This document shows, piece by piece, positions 13,601 through 24,728 of a DNA stretch of 64,000 bases. How positions within the stretch are numbered: the first letter of the stretch is position 1; each line of letters opens with the position of its first letter. Origin of the DNA: Eudorina sp. 2006-703-Eu-15 (taxonomy: Eukaryota; Chlorophyta; Chlorophyceae; Chlamydomonadales; Volvocaceae); contig BDSI01000051.1 in assembly GCA_003117195.1 (NCBI GenBank), positions 835,547 through 899,546 of the forward strand, written 5' to 3'. The position numbers were made by a program, and so were the translations under genes. Under the pieces are notes generated by a model. That model ran no database searches. It was not told the DNA's origin and saw only the letters and a list, made by a program, of their open reading frames with translations.

Positions 13601-14302
13601 TGAAACAGCACCAGCAGGTCGGCGTGCAGGGTGCGCAGTCCGAAGCACTCTCCATCCAGGGCGCGGAGGCCCAACCCGGAGCGCAGGCCGGCGGCGATGG
13701 CGTGCAGATCGGGTGAGGCCAGGACGTACTGGACCTGGGTGTATGGAGGGTGACGGCTCATGAGTGGAAAATCGAAGGTTTTTTTTATAGAAACGGAGTA
13801 GAGTGCAGTCGGGAAGCGAAACAGTGGCCGCACTTTGCTCCTGGTCGAGGCTTCGAGGGCGGCTCTTTTCTGATGCCGCTCGAGTAAGATATGAAGGACA
13901 TAAATGCAAGCTGGCGGATCGTCCGTATTCTAATGGTTTTGCCAAGTGTTGTCTCGCCCATGGCCTCCTACCCGAACTCCGGGCTGAGGAGCGGCATCCG
14001 AGACGCGCACCACGCGCCCCGCCAGCATTGTGATGCCGAGCTGCGCCGGAAGGTCATTGCCAGCAGCAAAATTTGATGCTGCAAAAAATTCGATTCGGGG
14101 ACAGGTGGTAAGTTGAGTCAGTGTGCCGGTTCCTCTGTATGCCAGTCGTTCGTCCTTCGACAAGTAGAAGTCCGAGCGCGCAGTCGACTTCCCTACCGGT
14201 TATCACCACAAAGCGTGATCCCGGAGCATGCTTTTGGATTGCACAGCACAAACGGATGCCGTGCTGGGGATTTCGGGCCACAACACAGACCGTCGCGGCC
14301 AT
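1700..14302 (-). CDS. Very large low-complexity protein, unrecognised (about 2,970 aa, 11 exons)
   Basis: Assembled as one minus-strand gene because successive exons join in phase: 14302-14197, 14078-13972, 13734-13573, 13350-12944, 12061-11710, 11506-10395, 9738-9447, 9109-9014, 8796-3958, 3591-3381 and 2928-1700. The sum is 8,913 nt, an exact multiple of three. The start ATG at 14302 is in good context (TGCATGGCC). The first about 125 residues are of ordinary composition and look like a folded domain I cannot name. They include LPAQLGITMLAGRVVRVSD and a run from VQYVLASPDLHA to LVLFHTGLEPFTLQ. The rest is mostly Ala/Gly/Ser/Pro/Gln-rich and probably disordered. Helical islands occur, e.g. 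around 7,330-7,510 (EEAEQLVRLLMQVAEG) and about 5,030 (NWKLTEMYDKHDAMLL). There is also an acidic run (DDDDDEGSDDE, about 5,300). The exon 5 donor (GTCTGC, 11,710) is the weakest junction. No transmembrane segment or catalytic motif was seen. Splitting into two genes cannot be excluded. Confidence 0.6.
12277..12540 (+). other. Coding-like island antisense inside an intron of the large gene
   Basis: Within the 882-bp intron 12062-12943 of the minus-strand gene, the + strand has an open stretch whose codons end almost always in C or G. It includes DKREQPAFAGVRLSRFVG followed by NVNEACKRNIFTGQFHRL. The two antisense frames show weaker codon bias. It could be an exon of an unseen + strand gene, a gene fragment, or an alternative exon. 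I do not recognise the protein. Confidence 0.25.
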
Positions 14303-16691
14303 GCACGCTGTCAGGTACGCGAACGATGTAATCTGCGCGACCGTTTGCTTCACTTGAAAATCAAATAAGTCATTGGAAGATAATTCACAACAGCATATGT
14401 ATCATGCTACTTGACGCTTTCATGCAAACGGCCTGTCAACGATAAATACATTTGGAAGGGCAGCGATCGCCAATGGACTCGGGCATAATTGATTTACATT
14501 TTATTCTTCGAGGATTACTGTTGTTTCAGATAACGGCATTACATGGACAAGAGTACTTGGAAGTCGGGCAGGCCCCGTAACGTGACGAAAAAGCACGATA
14601 AGCACGGCGCCGTCCCGTAAAAGAGAACGCTCCTCGTTCGTTTTATGCAAAACCATTTCTTCTCAATCTCGTCACAGTATGGATGATAAGAGACACACAA
14701 CGCGCACGTCATGCACCCGCACTGTCCTGCACAGCCGATGTAGGCCTCCCAACCCTTGTGACAGCAAAACAGCCACCATGGCACCCGGCTTCACTATCCC
14801 CCCATCCATTCTTTTTCTTCTGTCCCGAATTCCACCCACAGATCCCGCAGCCCAAGCGGCTCAGGACCGACAACAAGCGAAATCGGTGCAGGGAACCGTT
14901 GCATCAAGGTAATAGATATCGTATGTTATCCTTCCGCGTGTCGAAGCGCAGCATATCCGTTATAGCCCTCCAAATTTAAAGCGCCGCATCGGATCGTCAT
15001 CCAATCCTCACAACGGTACAACATAACACAAACAATCGGCAAAACCAATATCCTTGTACAGGAGTCACGTTGGCACTGGTGGACACGCGTAACCCAGCGA
15101 TGCCAGCTCGCAGGGGCGCCACCGCAACCTTCGCAGTTGCATGGGGCTGCACCCGCGTGGGAACGGCCCCACCGCGCCCGTCCGAATAAACCGCCTGATC
15201 GCTACGAGAACAATGACCCAGCAGCAGGACCTGGACTCGTAAATGGGCTTGAGTTCCGGATTGGGGGAGGTGCGTGCTCCCGACGTATGACCATTCGTTG
15301 CATCACAAGCCACCTTGGGGACCCCGACGGAGCGGTACGAACACAAGCCCGAAAAGCAGATGAAGATGCCGCCCCCAACACCCACCAATCCGTGCCGACA
15401 AAGAGTGTTGACGGTGTGCACCGCACTTGGTGAACACCATGGCGGAACTCAATGACGACCATTACCTGCTTACTGCAACCCCACACCCTCCAGCCCGTAG
15501 ACACGAGTACAACGCCCAAAAATCCGACATAGCAAGCCACCTATTAACACTCGTAGAAGCGCATCAGTGTCCCCAGGTCAAACTGAAACACAACCGGTGA
15601 ATCCGAGTGGCAACACCAGGTGACAAAACTAGCATGCTGCGTGAGACGCAATGCCATCCTAGACTGCCAAGCAAGAAGAGGCATCGCGCAAGGTCATACA
15701 GCACAGAGAACGATTGCATGGATTATGAATTCCGTCATGTTTGACCAAAAGTCCACAAATCCCCGCTGTCTGTGTTAGTGTCAGTGAGTCGGCATGTGCG
15801 CGGTGAACCAAGGCCACCATGCCCTCCGCATTTGGTTTATGAGGGTCGTGACTCGACACACTAGCCGCAAACAAACAGGTGTCACATTGTGGTCCGCAAG
15901 CATACAGTCCTCATTTGGAGACCTCTTTGCCCGCGCCTGAATCAATCCATCAGCTTCGCTTTCAAAGCCGCGTCCAGACCGCCCCAGGGTACGTGCCGGG
16001 CACAGTTGCAGCCATTCCGGCGCCGCAAGGAAGCGGGAGGGCAGGATCGTACCCGCTCTGGCGCCGTTCAATGGGCCTCCGCCTTCGCACCTAGCAGGTA
16101 GGTGCGGGCTCATTGAGTGTGCCTCGTGACTGGGTGGCTGGCTGACGGCGGAAACCTTCGTGCGGGAATGCACCACACAACTGTTCTTCAGTGATACCAT
16201 GCACGGGTACGCATGGAGTCGTTGTGAAACTCGGCACATGTGCCATGGTACGGCAACCGGAAAGGCGAGGGCCTTCGTCAGACATCGGACGCCCCCTTGC
16301 CCTTGATGTTCCCCGCCCCGGACCAACCCGCTGCCGCTCGCTATCTTTGCGTTCGTCAGGGCGCCATGCCAGATGCACCGTCCCATCGCGGCACCCAGAA
16401 TACGTCAACACACACACACGCTAAATGACACACACACGCTAGGGTTACCTTCAATAGCGGACAGACACACACGCGCGCCAGCATGTAGCCGTCAACTTAC
16501 TGACCGTCCCCGCTACGTGTCGTCCACCGTGTCGCACGAATGCCACCGTGTCGCACGAATGGTCTGTCGGCCGTGTCCGTGCAACTCCAAGTCAATCACG
16601 CGGCAGAGCCAAGTGACCTCCGGCTGCGTCCGGTCATCTCCAGCAGAGCCGACAGCTTAACATTACGCCCCGTATACCGCCAATACCACTG
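14303..16691. other. Intergenic: promoter of the large gene and 3' UTR of the bromodomain gene
   Basis: No coding exon could be supported. Both flanking genes are on the minus strand, so this holds the 3' UTR of the upstream bromodomain gene and the promoter of the large gene. The first minus-strand TGTAA motifs met after the bromodomain stop are at 14539-14543 and 14494-14498. If used, they would give a 3' UTR of about 2.1 kb. A short ACAC-rich tract lies at about 16,400-16,440. Confidence 0.4.
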
Positions 16692-16962
16692 TCATGCCGT
16701 TCCCGCGGATGGCTGAACCAACACCTGGCCGTGCCCACCCACTGCCACAGACACCGACGGCTGAACACCGTTAAAGTCGTGCAACCCAGAGGGCAGTTGA
16801 GCGCCATGTCCCGGATGCACCTGCGGCGGTACAGGAACCATGCCACCCACTGTACCGACCTGGGCCTGCTGCTGGGGTTGGGGTGGAGATGGCTTGCCCG
16901 CTGTGGGCAACCCGCCCGACGATTGCACTTGCTGAGGTGTGCGCGCCATCGCTTGCTGCTGC

Positions 16963-17027
<65 letters not shown>

Positions 17028-20000
17028 TTGCTGCTGCTGTTGCTGCTGCTGTTGCTGCTGCTGTTGCTGCATCAGCATTTGCAGCTGCATCATTTGCAGC
17101 TGCTGCTGCTGTTGCTGCTTGGCGTAGTATTGCTGCTGCAGGAGAACTTGCTGTTGTTGTTGCTGCTGCTGCTGTTGTACGGCAGCTGCTGCAGCAGCTA
17201 CCGCAGCAGCATGTTGGTACTGCAGGGCCTGCTGCTGTTGTTGTTGCTGTTGCTGCTGTTGTGGTGGCTGTGGGTGCTGCTGTTGTTGCTGTTGATGCTG
17301 CTGCTGCGGCTGCGACACTTGCTGCTGCTGTTGCTGCAGCAGCAATTGTTGTTGTTGCTGCTGTTGCTGCTGCATCTGCTGCAGGAAGTGTTGCTGTTGT
17401 TGCTGCTGCAAGGCTTGCTGCTGCTGCTGCTGCTGCATCGTTTGGTGTTGTTGTTTTTGTTGTTGTTGCTGCTGAAGCAGCTGTTGTTGCTGTTGTTGTT
17501 GTTTTTGCTGCTGCAGCTGCTGCAATGTATGGTGAGGCGGTTGCTGCGCTTGGTGCTGCTGACCGGTTTGTGGTGGCGAGTGCTGATGTTGTTGCTGTTG
17601 CTGCTGCTGCTGCTGCAGCGCTTGCTGTTGGACCGCATGCTCTTGCTGTTGCTGCTGCTGCGAAAGAGCTTGTTGTTGTTGCTGTTGCTGCTGCAGCGCC
17701 TGCTTTTGTTCTTGCTGCTGCTGCTGCAGCGCCTGCTGCTGCAAAACCTGCTGCTGCAAAATCTGCTGCTGTTGCTGCTGCAGCGCCTGCTGCTGCTGCT
17801 GACGCTGCAACGCCTGCTGCTGCTGCAAAGCCTTCTGTTGAGGTTGTTGTTGTTGCTGCTGCAGTTGTTGTTGCTTAATGTTTGAGTGAGGCTGCGCCCC
17901 CTGCTGCAGCGATGGCGGCTTCACATGAACCGTTGCATCAGGATGAGACGGTGCGGAACCCGGCGCCGGTCCTGACACCGTCGACACTGTCGGCCCGGGC
18001 CCGGGCCCTGACCCGGGGTGCCCGGGGCCAGCGCCCTGCGGCACCTGCTGTTGTGCGGCTGTTGAGCTGTGTTGGCTCCCCAGGCGTGCTGCGTCGGTTA
18101 CTTGGCCCGACTGACCCGAATGGGCGTCCACATGTGTGGATGGGTGGGGATGGGTTGGATTAGGGTGCGAGCTGGCGCCCGCAACCGCCATACCTGAAGC
18201 CGCCGCCGGCATGGCTGACACAGGCGAGTTTGCCACGGACACCTGCTGCAGCTGGGACTGCCTGTCGGACCGAAAGGACATCAGTGGCGGCTGGGAGCTG
18301 GATGCCGGCTTGTCGAGCTGCTGCTGTGGAGCCGCCGTTGACTGCGACATAGGTGAAGCCCACCGTGCGTCAGCGGCAGCCAATGGCGCATTCACCGCGC
18401 CGACGCCGCTGGTCGTTGACGCGCGACTCCCGCTTGGCAGCCCATTCTCGCCTCCAGCCATTGGCCTTGCTGATACCGCCTGCGCTTGCGCACCCTGAGG
18501 TCCCTGACGTGCGTGCGATGCTTGGCTGCCGGATACTGAGCTCATCGTGGCCGCCAGCGCCTCCGGCCCTGTGCAGGCGGCCCCTCCAGGCGCCTGTCCT
18601 CCGCCCGGGGGTAAGCCGCCGTTGCCGGAGCTGAGCAGCCCCACAGCCGCCGGCACAATCTCCGTGCCCCCGCCGTCGTCCAGCAACAAAAAGTCGCTGG
18701 CATCGCAGCCGAGCGGCGACGCTCCGCGCATGTTGTTTGGTGCGTTGACACGGCTACCACCCACGCCTTTGCCTACCGGCCCCAAGTCACCACCACCGCC
18801 GCTGCCGCCCGCGGACCCGTTTACAGTGAGGCCGTTGCCCCCCGGGGACGCACGACCCCCCTTGCCGGGCGAGCTGACTGCTGCAGAGGAGCCCCCCGGC
18901 ATCGCCGCCAGCTGCGCTCGTGCCCGCTCGAGCTGCTGCCGCAGCTCGTTGGCCCGCGCCGCCATGGCCCTGGCATGCTCCATGTTCCCCTGCCGGGCGC
19001 GGAGGGTGATGCTGAGCCGCTCCAAGTCCTTCAGCTTGGTTGCCTGCGGCGCGTCAGCGTCGCGGCGTCAGGTGAACCGTGAGGTGAAGGGGACGAGAGC
19101 ATCGACAAGGTGTCGAAAGTTTAAAAACTCGGACAGATCGCCGACTTGCGCGCGGTTGGCGCGGCTTTGCTAGGCACCTGCTGACGCTAATTCTCATGAA
19201 GCGGCAGGCCTTACCCGAGCATGTACGACACATCAATCCCTCTTCCCTTCCCTCTTCCCTTCCAAGTCCAGGACCGAAGATATCCTTCGCTGGTCGCTGT
19301 AACTGCAGCTCATGGAACGCATGCATGGTGAATGGTTGCCAGTGAAAAGTTGATCAACCAGTGCATTGTCTTTGGCCCCTAAGACACTGCATCCCAGCTC
19401 ATCGCTCGTCTGTCATCCCGCTTTCTCATCGCCCCACCGCATGCAGCGCTTTCACGGACCAATACGCATGCGCAACCACACCTTCGCCTCGGCAAGCTTC
19501 CGTTTCCGCTCCGCCGTCTGTTGCTCGGAAACTACCACGTTGCGGTCCAGCTCAGCCAGCCGCGCCTGCGCCGAGGACAGGGCAGCCTGGGCTGCTTGCA
19601 GCGCTGCCTGCGCCTGCGCCACTGTCGGGGGCTTGGTGCCCGCCCCCGAGCCCCCGGTCGCCGCCACCGGCTTCCCTCCGCTGGCGCTCGCGCCGTCCTC
19701 ACCGCTGCTTCGCCGGGCGGGTTGCTGCTGCTGCTGCGCCTGCACCTGGGGTTGCGGGGATGGCTGCTGTAGCGCCGACGAAAGCTCAACGTCGTTGCCG
19801 CCCAGCAGCGGCCCATCGAGCATCCCGCCAAGGCCCCCAAGCAAAACGTCATCGATCATCAAGCTGCCAGAGCTACGCCGCCTGCCCACCCCAGCGCCTG
19901 CGCCGTCGGCACCGCCGCCCCCCGAGCCGTCACGAGGCGGTGAGTCAAAGATCGCAGCAGCCGCCAGCGCCAGTTCCTCATCTGGATCAAGGAAGAGATC

Positions 20001-23000
20001 CGCCTCGGGATCCACGGAATCCAGGGCAAGCCGCTCTTGCTGGCTCTGTGAGTGCTGACCATGGTTGGAACCGGTGTCTGCGGCGGCAGCCGCCGCGGTG
20101 GCGGCCGTTGCAGTCGCCGCGCCGCCGCGCTGCCGCGCCTTGACACTGCCGCCGTGGCTTCGGGCGGCGGCCGCGGCCGCACTGCCGCCGCTGCCACCTC
20201 GATGAGTCCGCCCACCTCCATGGCTGGCTCGGTTCGAAGGTGAGTTCCCGTTAGTGGCTGCTTCCCGTGCGACCCGGGCTCCATGCTTGAGGGCCGGCCT
20301 GCCGCTGTTCGTCCGTATTGGTTTCACCGCCGCTGCACCGCCAAGGGTGGGGACGAGCGTCGCCGAGTCGCCGTCCGCACCGCCAAGCGAGGGTGACGAA
20401 GCGACCCCTGCCGCCGCTGCCGCGGCGGCCGCGGCCACAGCCGCCGCGTGAGCTGCACCGCCGCGAGTGAAGTGGCCGCCCCCGGGGATAGCCACGCCGC
20501 CCTCCGAGTGTGAGCCGCGATGCCCCGCCCCTGCCCCGGCGTACGTGTTTAGCTGCGCGGCCGCTGCTGCATCCTCGTCCTCCTCCGAAGATGCCAGGTA
20601 TCCCGGGGGAATAACGCGCTCGCCTGCGCCGCGCAAGCACGGGCAGATATCGACACATGTGCTCTGCCCTGGCGATGACTGCAGATACCATCATAAGCTC
20701 CAGTTCGATGACAGCCGAGGTCACGGGGATCAGGGCAAAGGCAGGCACCGCCGCAACCGTGCAGGATGCATGCATCCGCACATAGCCCAACTAGCAGGGC
20801 AAAACGCGCGCAGGGCGAGTCCCCAGACAGGCCGCACAGGCACAACCAAGCTGGCGGGGTTCCATGCGCTCACAGCAAGAGCGCCGCCATTGCGGCGCAC
20901 ATTGCAACAGATGCGTACAATCGGTACCCGGGTTTGTAGCCCCGTCATTCCGCGCCCACCCGAACCCACGGGCTCACCAGTGACAGGGTCTGCGTACGGC
21001 AAGTTGTTGAGTTTGCGGTACTCGCACTTCAGCGACGATGTGCTGGTCCCGCACCGCCCCTTCTTCAGCCGGCGGCACACGTCACAACGGCCGCCCGGCA
21101 TCTGGCCGGTAGTGGGCGTCGGGGCGGGCGTCTGGGCCCCCGTGCCAGGGCCCACCGCCCCGATGGAGCCACTGGCCGACTGCGGTCAGGACGCGCGCAA
21201 GGGAACAAAGGCGGTGTGGGACCCGGATACGGTGCAGCGCCGGCGACATGCGAAATGCATAAGTGTTCACATGAGCAAGCTTGGCACACAGCTACCGGCG
21301 TAGGGGAGACCCAGGCACAACCCAGGCCGGACGGATTCAGATCTCTCACCATCTGCTCCGCGTCCTCCTCCTTCTTGATGCTGCCGGTCGCGACGGCCCC
21401 GGGACGAGCTTTCTTTGACGGTGAGTGAGGCTGCGGCTGCGACTGCGGCTGCACCGAAGCATCCGCTCCCAGACCAAGCGCCGCCCGTTTGCGAGCAGCA
21501 GTGGGCGACCCTGGGGACCCAGATGCCGACGCGGAACCTGCAGACGCCAGCCACGAGGGTATGCAGAAGTGGAAACGAGGCGCAACGGCCGCTGTACCCC
21601 ATCTTGTTGCCAGGACCCCGGACACCCATCCAGTCCCCCCGGATCTCCATACAAAACCGGGATGTCTGCCATCGCGAGGCGTCGTTTCTCCACCCTCGTC
21701 TCCTCCGGCAGATAGGTATTTCGGTCAGGGATTCGCCTGCGGCCCTTAACCCACCGAGCCAGTCCCCAAGACCAGCATAGCCTTTTACTGATCGGTTCCG
21801 TGCCGCTGGCAACGCATCCTGAGGACCTACCTGCCTCTCCTGTGGCCACCGCTCCGCTTTCGGGGCCGTCTGCGCCTGGAGCGCTTCCGGCTCCAGTCGT
21901 CGGGAGACTTGAGGCGCCTGCCTGGGGCCCGCCCTGCCCTGCCGCTGCACTGGTAAACCCACCAGCATGCAACGGCAGAGAGATCTTCAGCTTCGGGCCG
22001 CCCGCGGGGTGCACGATGCGCGCACTGGTCTCGCAGACCGTGGCCACGGGGGCGGTCCCCGACGGCTGCGATGCCGCTGGAGCAAGGGAGTGGCTCGCGA
22101 ATGCGCTGCCTGACACAGCTGCGGCCTCTTTTGGCGATGAAGAGGCTGTTGTGGTCCCTCCAGCTGGCTTCAACGAACTATCGCCCAAGGCGCTCCCGGA
22201 CAGCCCCACCAAGGGCGCCGGTGCGGTCGTACCTGGCGGTTGGGCCCATGCCGGAGCACATGTTGGTAACCAAATCGGGTGCGTCACGTGAAGCCCGCAG
22301 CCAGGTAGCAATGAGCGAACAGCGACGCGTCTCCCGCCGATTACCGTGCTGGCGTGTTGCAATCTCCAAGGCCAAGGGAGGTGCACCGGTGCCGTGACGT
22401 AATGCAAATCATGGCGTCCGGAGAACCGTGCAGTTGCCAACAAAAGATTCGCAGGCACGTTATCAACTGTTAACCGGCTGCGCCCAGCGTGCGCTTACCT
22501 AGCGGAGCTGACAGGTTGTTGTCCACGGGCACGAACATGAAAGTCTGCGGCGGCTGCGAGGCATGCTGGAAGGGCTGCAAGTGCGATTGGTGCGGTTGCA
22601 GGTGCGATTGATGGGCCTGGCTGTGGACATGAGTCAGATGAGACTGCTGGTGTGGGTGTTGCAGCGCATTGTGGGAGGGCAGCTGTTGCTGCTGTTGCTG
22701 CAGGGACTGGTACATTTGCGTGAAGGCACGCGACAAGGTGTCAGCGGCTGTTCGTGCCTCGTGGCCCGCCGGATAGTAGGCGGCGCAGTTGTTCCATATC
22801 TGCATGCAGTCGTATTGGACAGCCGGTGCCCGTGTCAGAATATGGCCTTCAAGAGCAACAATGGATATGCCTCGCCGCTGAGCTGAGTCCACGCGGTGGC
22901 AACAAGAAGAACGCATATAGATCAGATGTACGCACAGAGACTGGCCGGATGGCAGAGGCGGCCACTGCAGGAATCAGCGACCACCGTACCACGTCCATCT

Positions 23001-24152
23001 ACCGTTCAGGCGGGTCGGTGGTCACATGCACGATGACCCCCAACCCGATACCGGCTATGCCTGGCAAGCGCCTGGCCATTTCAGCGTGTGGTCTCGAGCA
23101 CGAATGGCCGTGTTCAGTCAGTAAAACGCCTTCTTATTTCACCCCAGGCGTAATGCAGTGCCACTGTCTTTGAAAGGGTACCACCTCGAACCTCGTCGTG
23201 CCATCCATGCCAGGCAGTCGTATCTTGCGCTGAACATGTGTAATACCTCTTGAGCCCCGCACATGTCCCCACCAGTCGACAGATAGCTCCTCCTCCCCTT
23301 CCCGGGTCCTTGGCAATCCTACCCACCAATTGCACATCCTGCAGCACTGCGTTCGCCGATGTGTACGGTGACTCGCCAGCTGGCAGCTGCAGATTGCGAT
23401 GGAGAGTGCCCAGATCCATGGGCCGCTGGCAAGGGCACAGCGGTGAACGACGTGCCGGCAGGGTTTGCGTGAGCTTCTTGACACCATGGCGGACGGTGAG
23501 CAGCCAACTATACCATTCGGAAAAATGAGGCGGGCATGCGGCCATCATAACCCACCGTTGTGGCGGCTTACAGGACACACCAGGCCAAGAACGATGTGAG
23601 TCCAGACTCACGTCAAGTCTATCAATCCCTGTATCGTGATAAGTAACCCATTCCCAGCACCAAAGTGTCTTCAAACACGGAGCTACGGCGCTGAGTTCCT
23701 GGCTTCTCAACGCCAGGAGGGCATTGTTCAGCGCGTACGGGGCACTGGTAAGGCCGAGAAAGGACAAGCGGGTGTGTGGCCCTGGATGCAAAATTCAAGA
23801 CTCCAAGCTGCAATGCTCCCGTTGTGCCGCAGCAAGGCGAGGAAGGCTTAGACTCATCCCCGCCTTCAACTGTCCCATACCCCTGTGGAAACCTGGTTAG
23901 GCTCGGAACCAACCTCGACGCAAATCACATAGCCGGGATGTTCTGAAGAGTCCAATGGTTTGTTGAAATATTTATGCGCCTCCTCCCTCTGCATCAACTC
24001 TGCGACCACCTGCAAGCCGAACAACGTCCAGGAACCGGTTATCGCACGAATATCGCCAAACCGTATCAAGTATGCACAAATCTGTTCTTAGGGTGGTTCC
24101 ATAGCTTTGAAAAGCTTGCCTGCAGCAGAATAGACCGCTTATCCTCGTCCAT
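16692..24152 (-). CDS. Glutamine-rich bromodomain protein with CxxC cluster and coiled coil (about 1,588 aa)
   Basis: Probable chromatin/transcription regulator. The nine exons join in phase: 24152-24120, 24009-23914, 23425-23327, 22799-22499, 22232-21831, 21537-21350, 21131-20978, 20623-19482 and 19043-16692 (4,767 nt). Residues about 12-112 form a bromodomain: VVAELMQREEAHKYF (helix Z), PLDSSEHPGY (ZA loop), RPMDLGTL, then DVQLIWNNCAAYYPAGHE. The acetyl-lysine-binding Asn expected after CAAY is Tyr. Next come a His/Gln-rich tract, a Lys/Arg patch (SPSKKARP, nuclear-localisation-like) and a CDVC-x7-C-x8-C cluster (about residues 388-407, possible Zn site). A Ser/Ala/Gly-rich acidic segment follows, then a coiled coil spanning the exon 8/9 junction (LAELDRN...ELRQQLERARAQL), and a Gln-rich C-terminal third with 39 consecutive Gln. 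The first exon (MDEDKRSILLQ) is tentative because it needs a GC-AG intron. Single-bromodomain Gln-rich proteins are typical of co-activators; the exact orthologue is unknown. Confidence 0.8.
16953..17875 (-). repeat. CAG/CAA trinucleotide repeat region (polyglutamine)
   Basis: On the + strand the DNA reads as CTG/TTG triplets for most of 900 bp. The longest uninterrupted glutamine run is 39 codons (16953-17069), made of mixed CAG and CAA, followed by many shorter runs broken by Ala, Leu, His and Met. The + strand frames of this stretch give artefactual Leu-, Ala- or Cys-only proteins. Confidence 0.95.
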
Positions 24153-24728
24153 TCTCGGAGTGAACAGAGGGCTAATTTATGCGCCACTGGCTCTCATATC
24201 TTATTGAAACGTATAACAAAGTGATGTGAATGATCCGAGTTCCCAAAGGACGGCATCAGGGTGCAGACCATGCATGATAACAGCGACGTAAGTGGTAAAA
24301 GTAGGCTTCAGCTCCCATAAGCTCACTCGCGGCAACTGCACCTAGTTTATGCAGTCCTATGTTTAAGACGATGTAAGTCAAGAAACCCGGATCCCGCTTA
24401 GGGTGAACGGAGACCGTACGACATTGGAATGCGTTGATGTTTTTATTGTGTTTCGCTACATCTGACTAATGCCACGAGGCTTGGAGGGAATTAATATCAC
24501 CGCAAGACATCATAATTTAGCTTATGGACGTCGTTCCCGAAAGCACAATTTCGGACTATCGTACCTGAGCAGCACGAGGGCTGTAAAATGGTGATGAATG
24601 TCCACGAGAAGGGCTCTGCACACTTCGGCATGTCAAGAGGTGCGGAGCAGCTCAGGCCAACGTCATTTTGACAGAACCAAGGCGACAAAGGCGATGGCTA
24701 ATTATGGTTATTGATAGAGCTTCTTTGA
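24153..24728. promoter_or_regulatory. Bidirectional promoter region
   Basis: A 576-bp gap between the putative starts of the bromodomain gene (-) and the 204-aa conserved gene (+). No specific element was identified. If the tentative first bromodomain exon is wrong, the shared region is about 140 bp longer. Confidence 0.4.

Noticed and set aside
13761..13791. Start codon at 13761 with a TATAAAAA box just upstream for the large gene
   Set aside because: The A-rich motif is too close to that ATG, and two further upstream exons (14302-14197, 14078-13972) join in phase to an acceptor at 13734, making this an intron.
14659..16660. Short ORFs on both strands between the two large minus-strand genes
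   Set aside because: No codon bias, no splice-consistent partners and no motif; more likely UTR and promoter sequence.
16731..17885. Long + strand frames made of Leu, Ala or Cys opposite the polyglutamine region
   Set aside because: These are the other frames of a CTG/CAG repeat. The minus-strand frame is supported by splice phase and a continuous domain structure.
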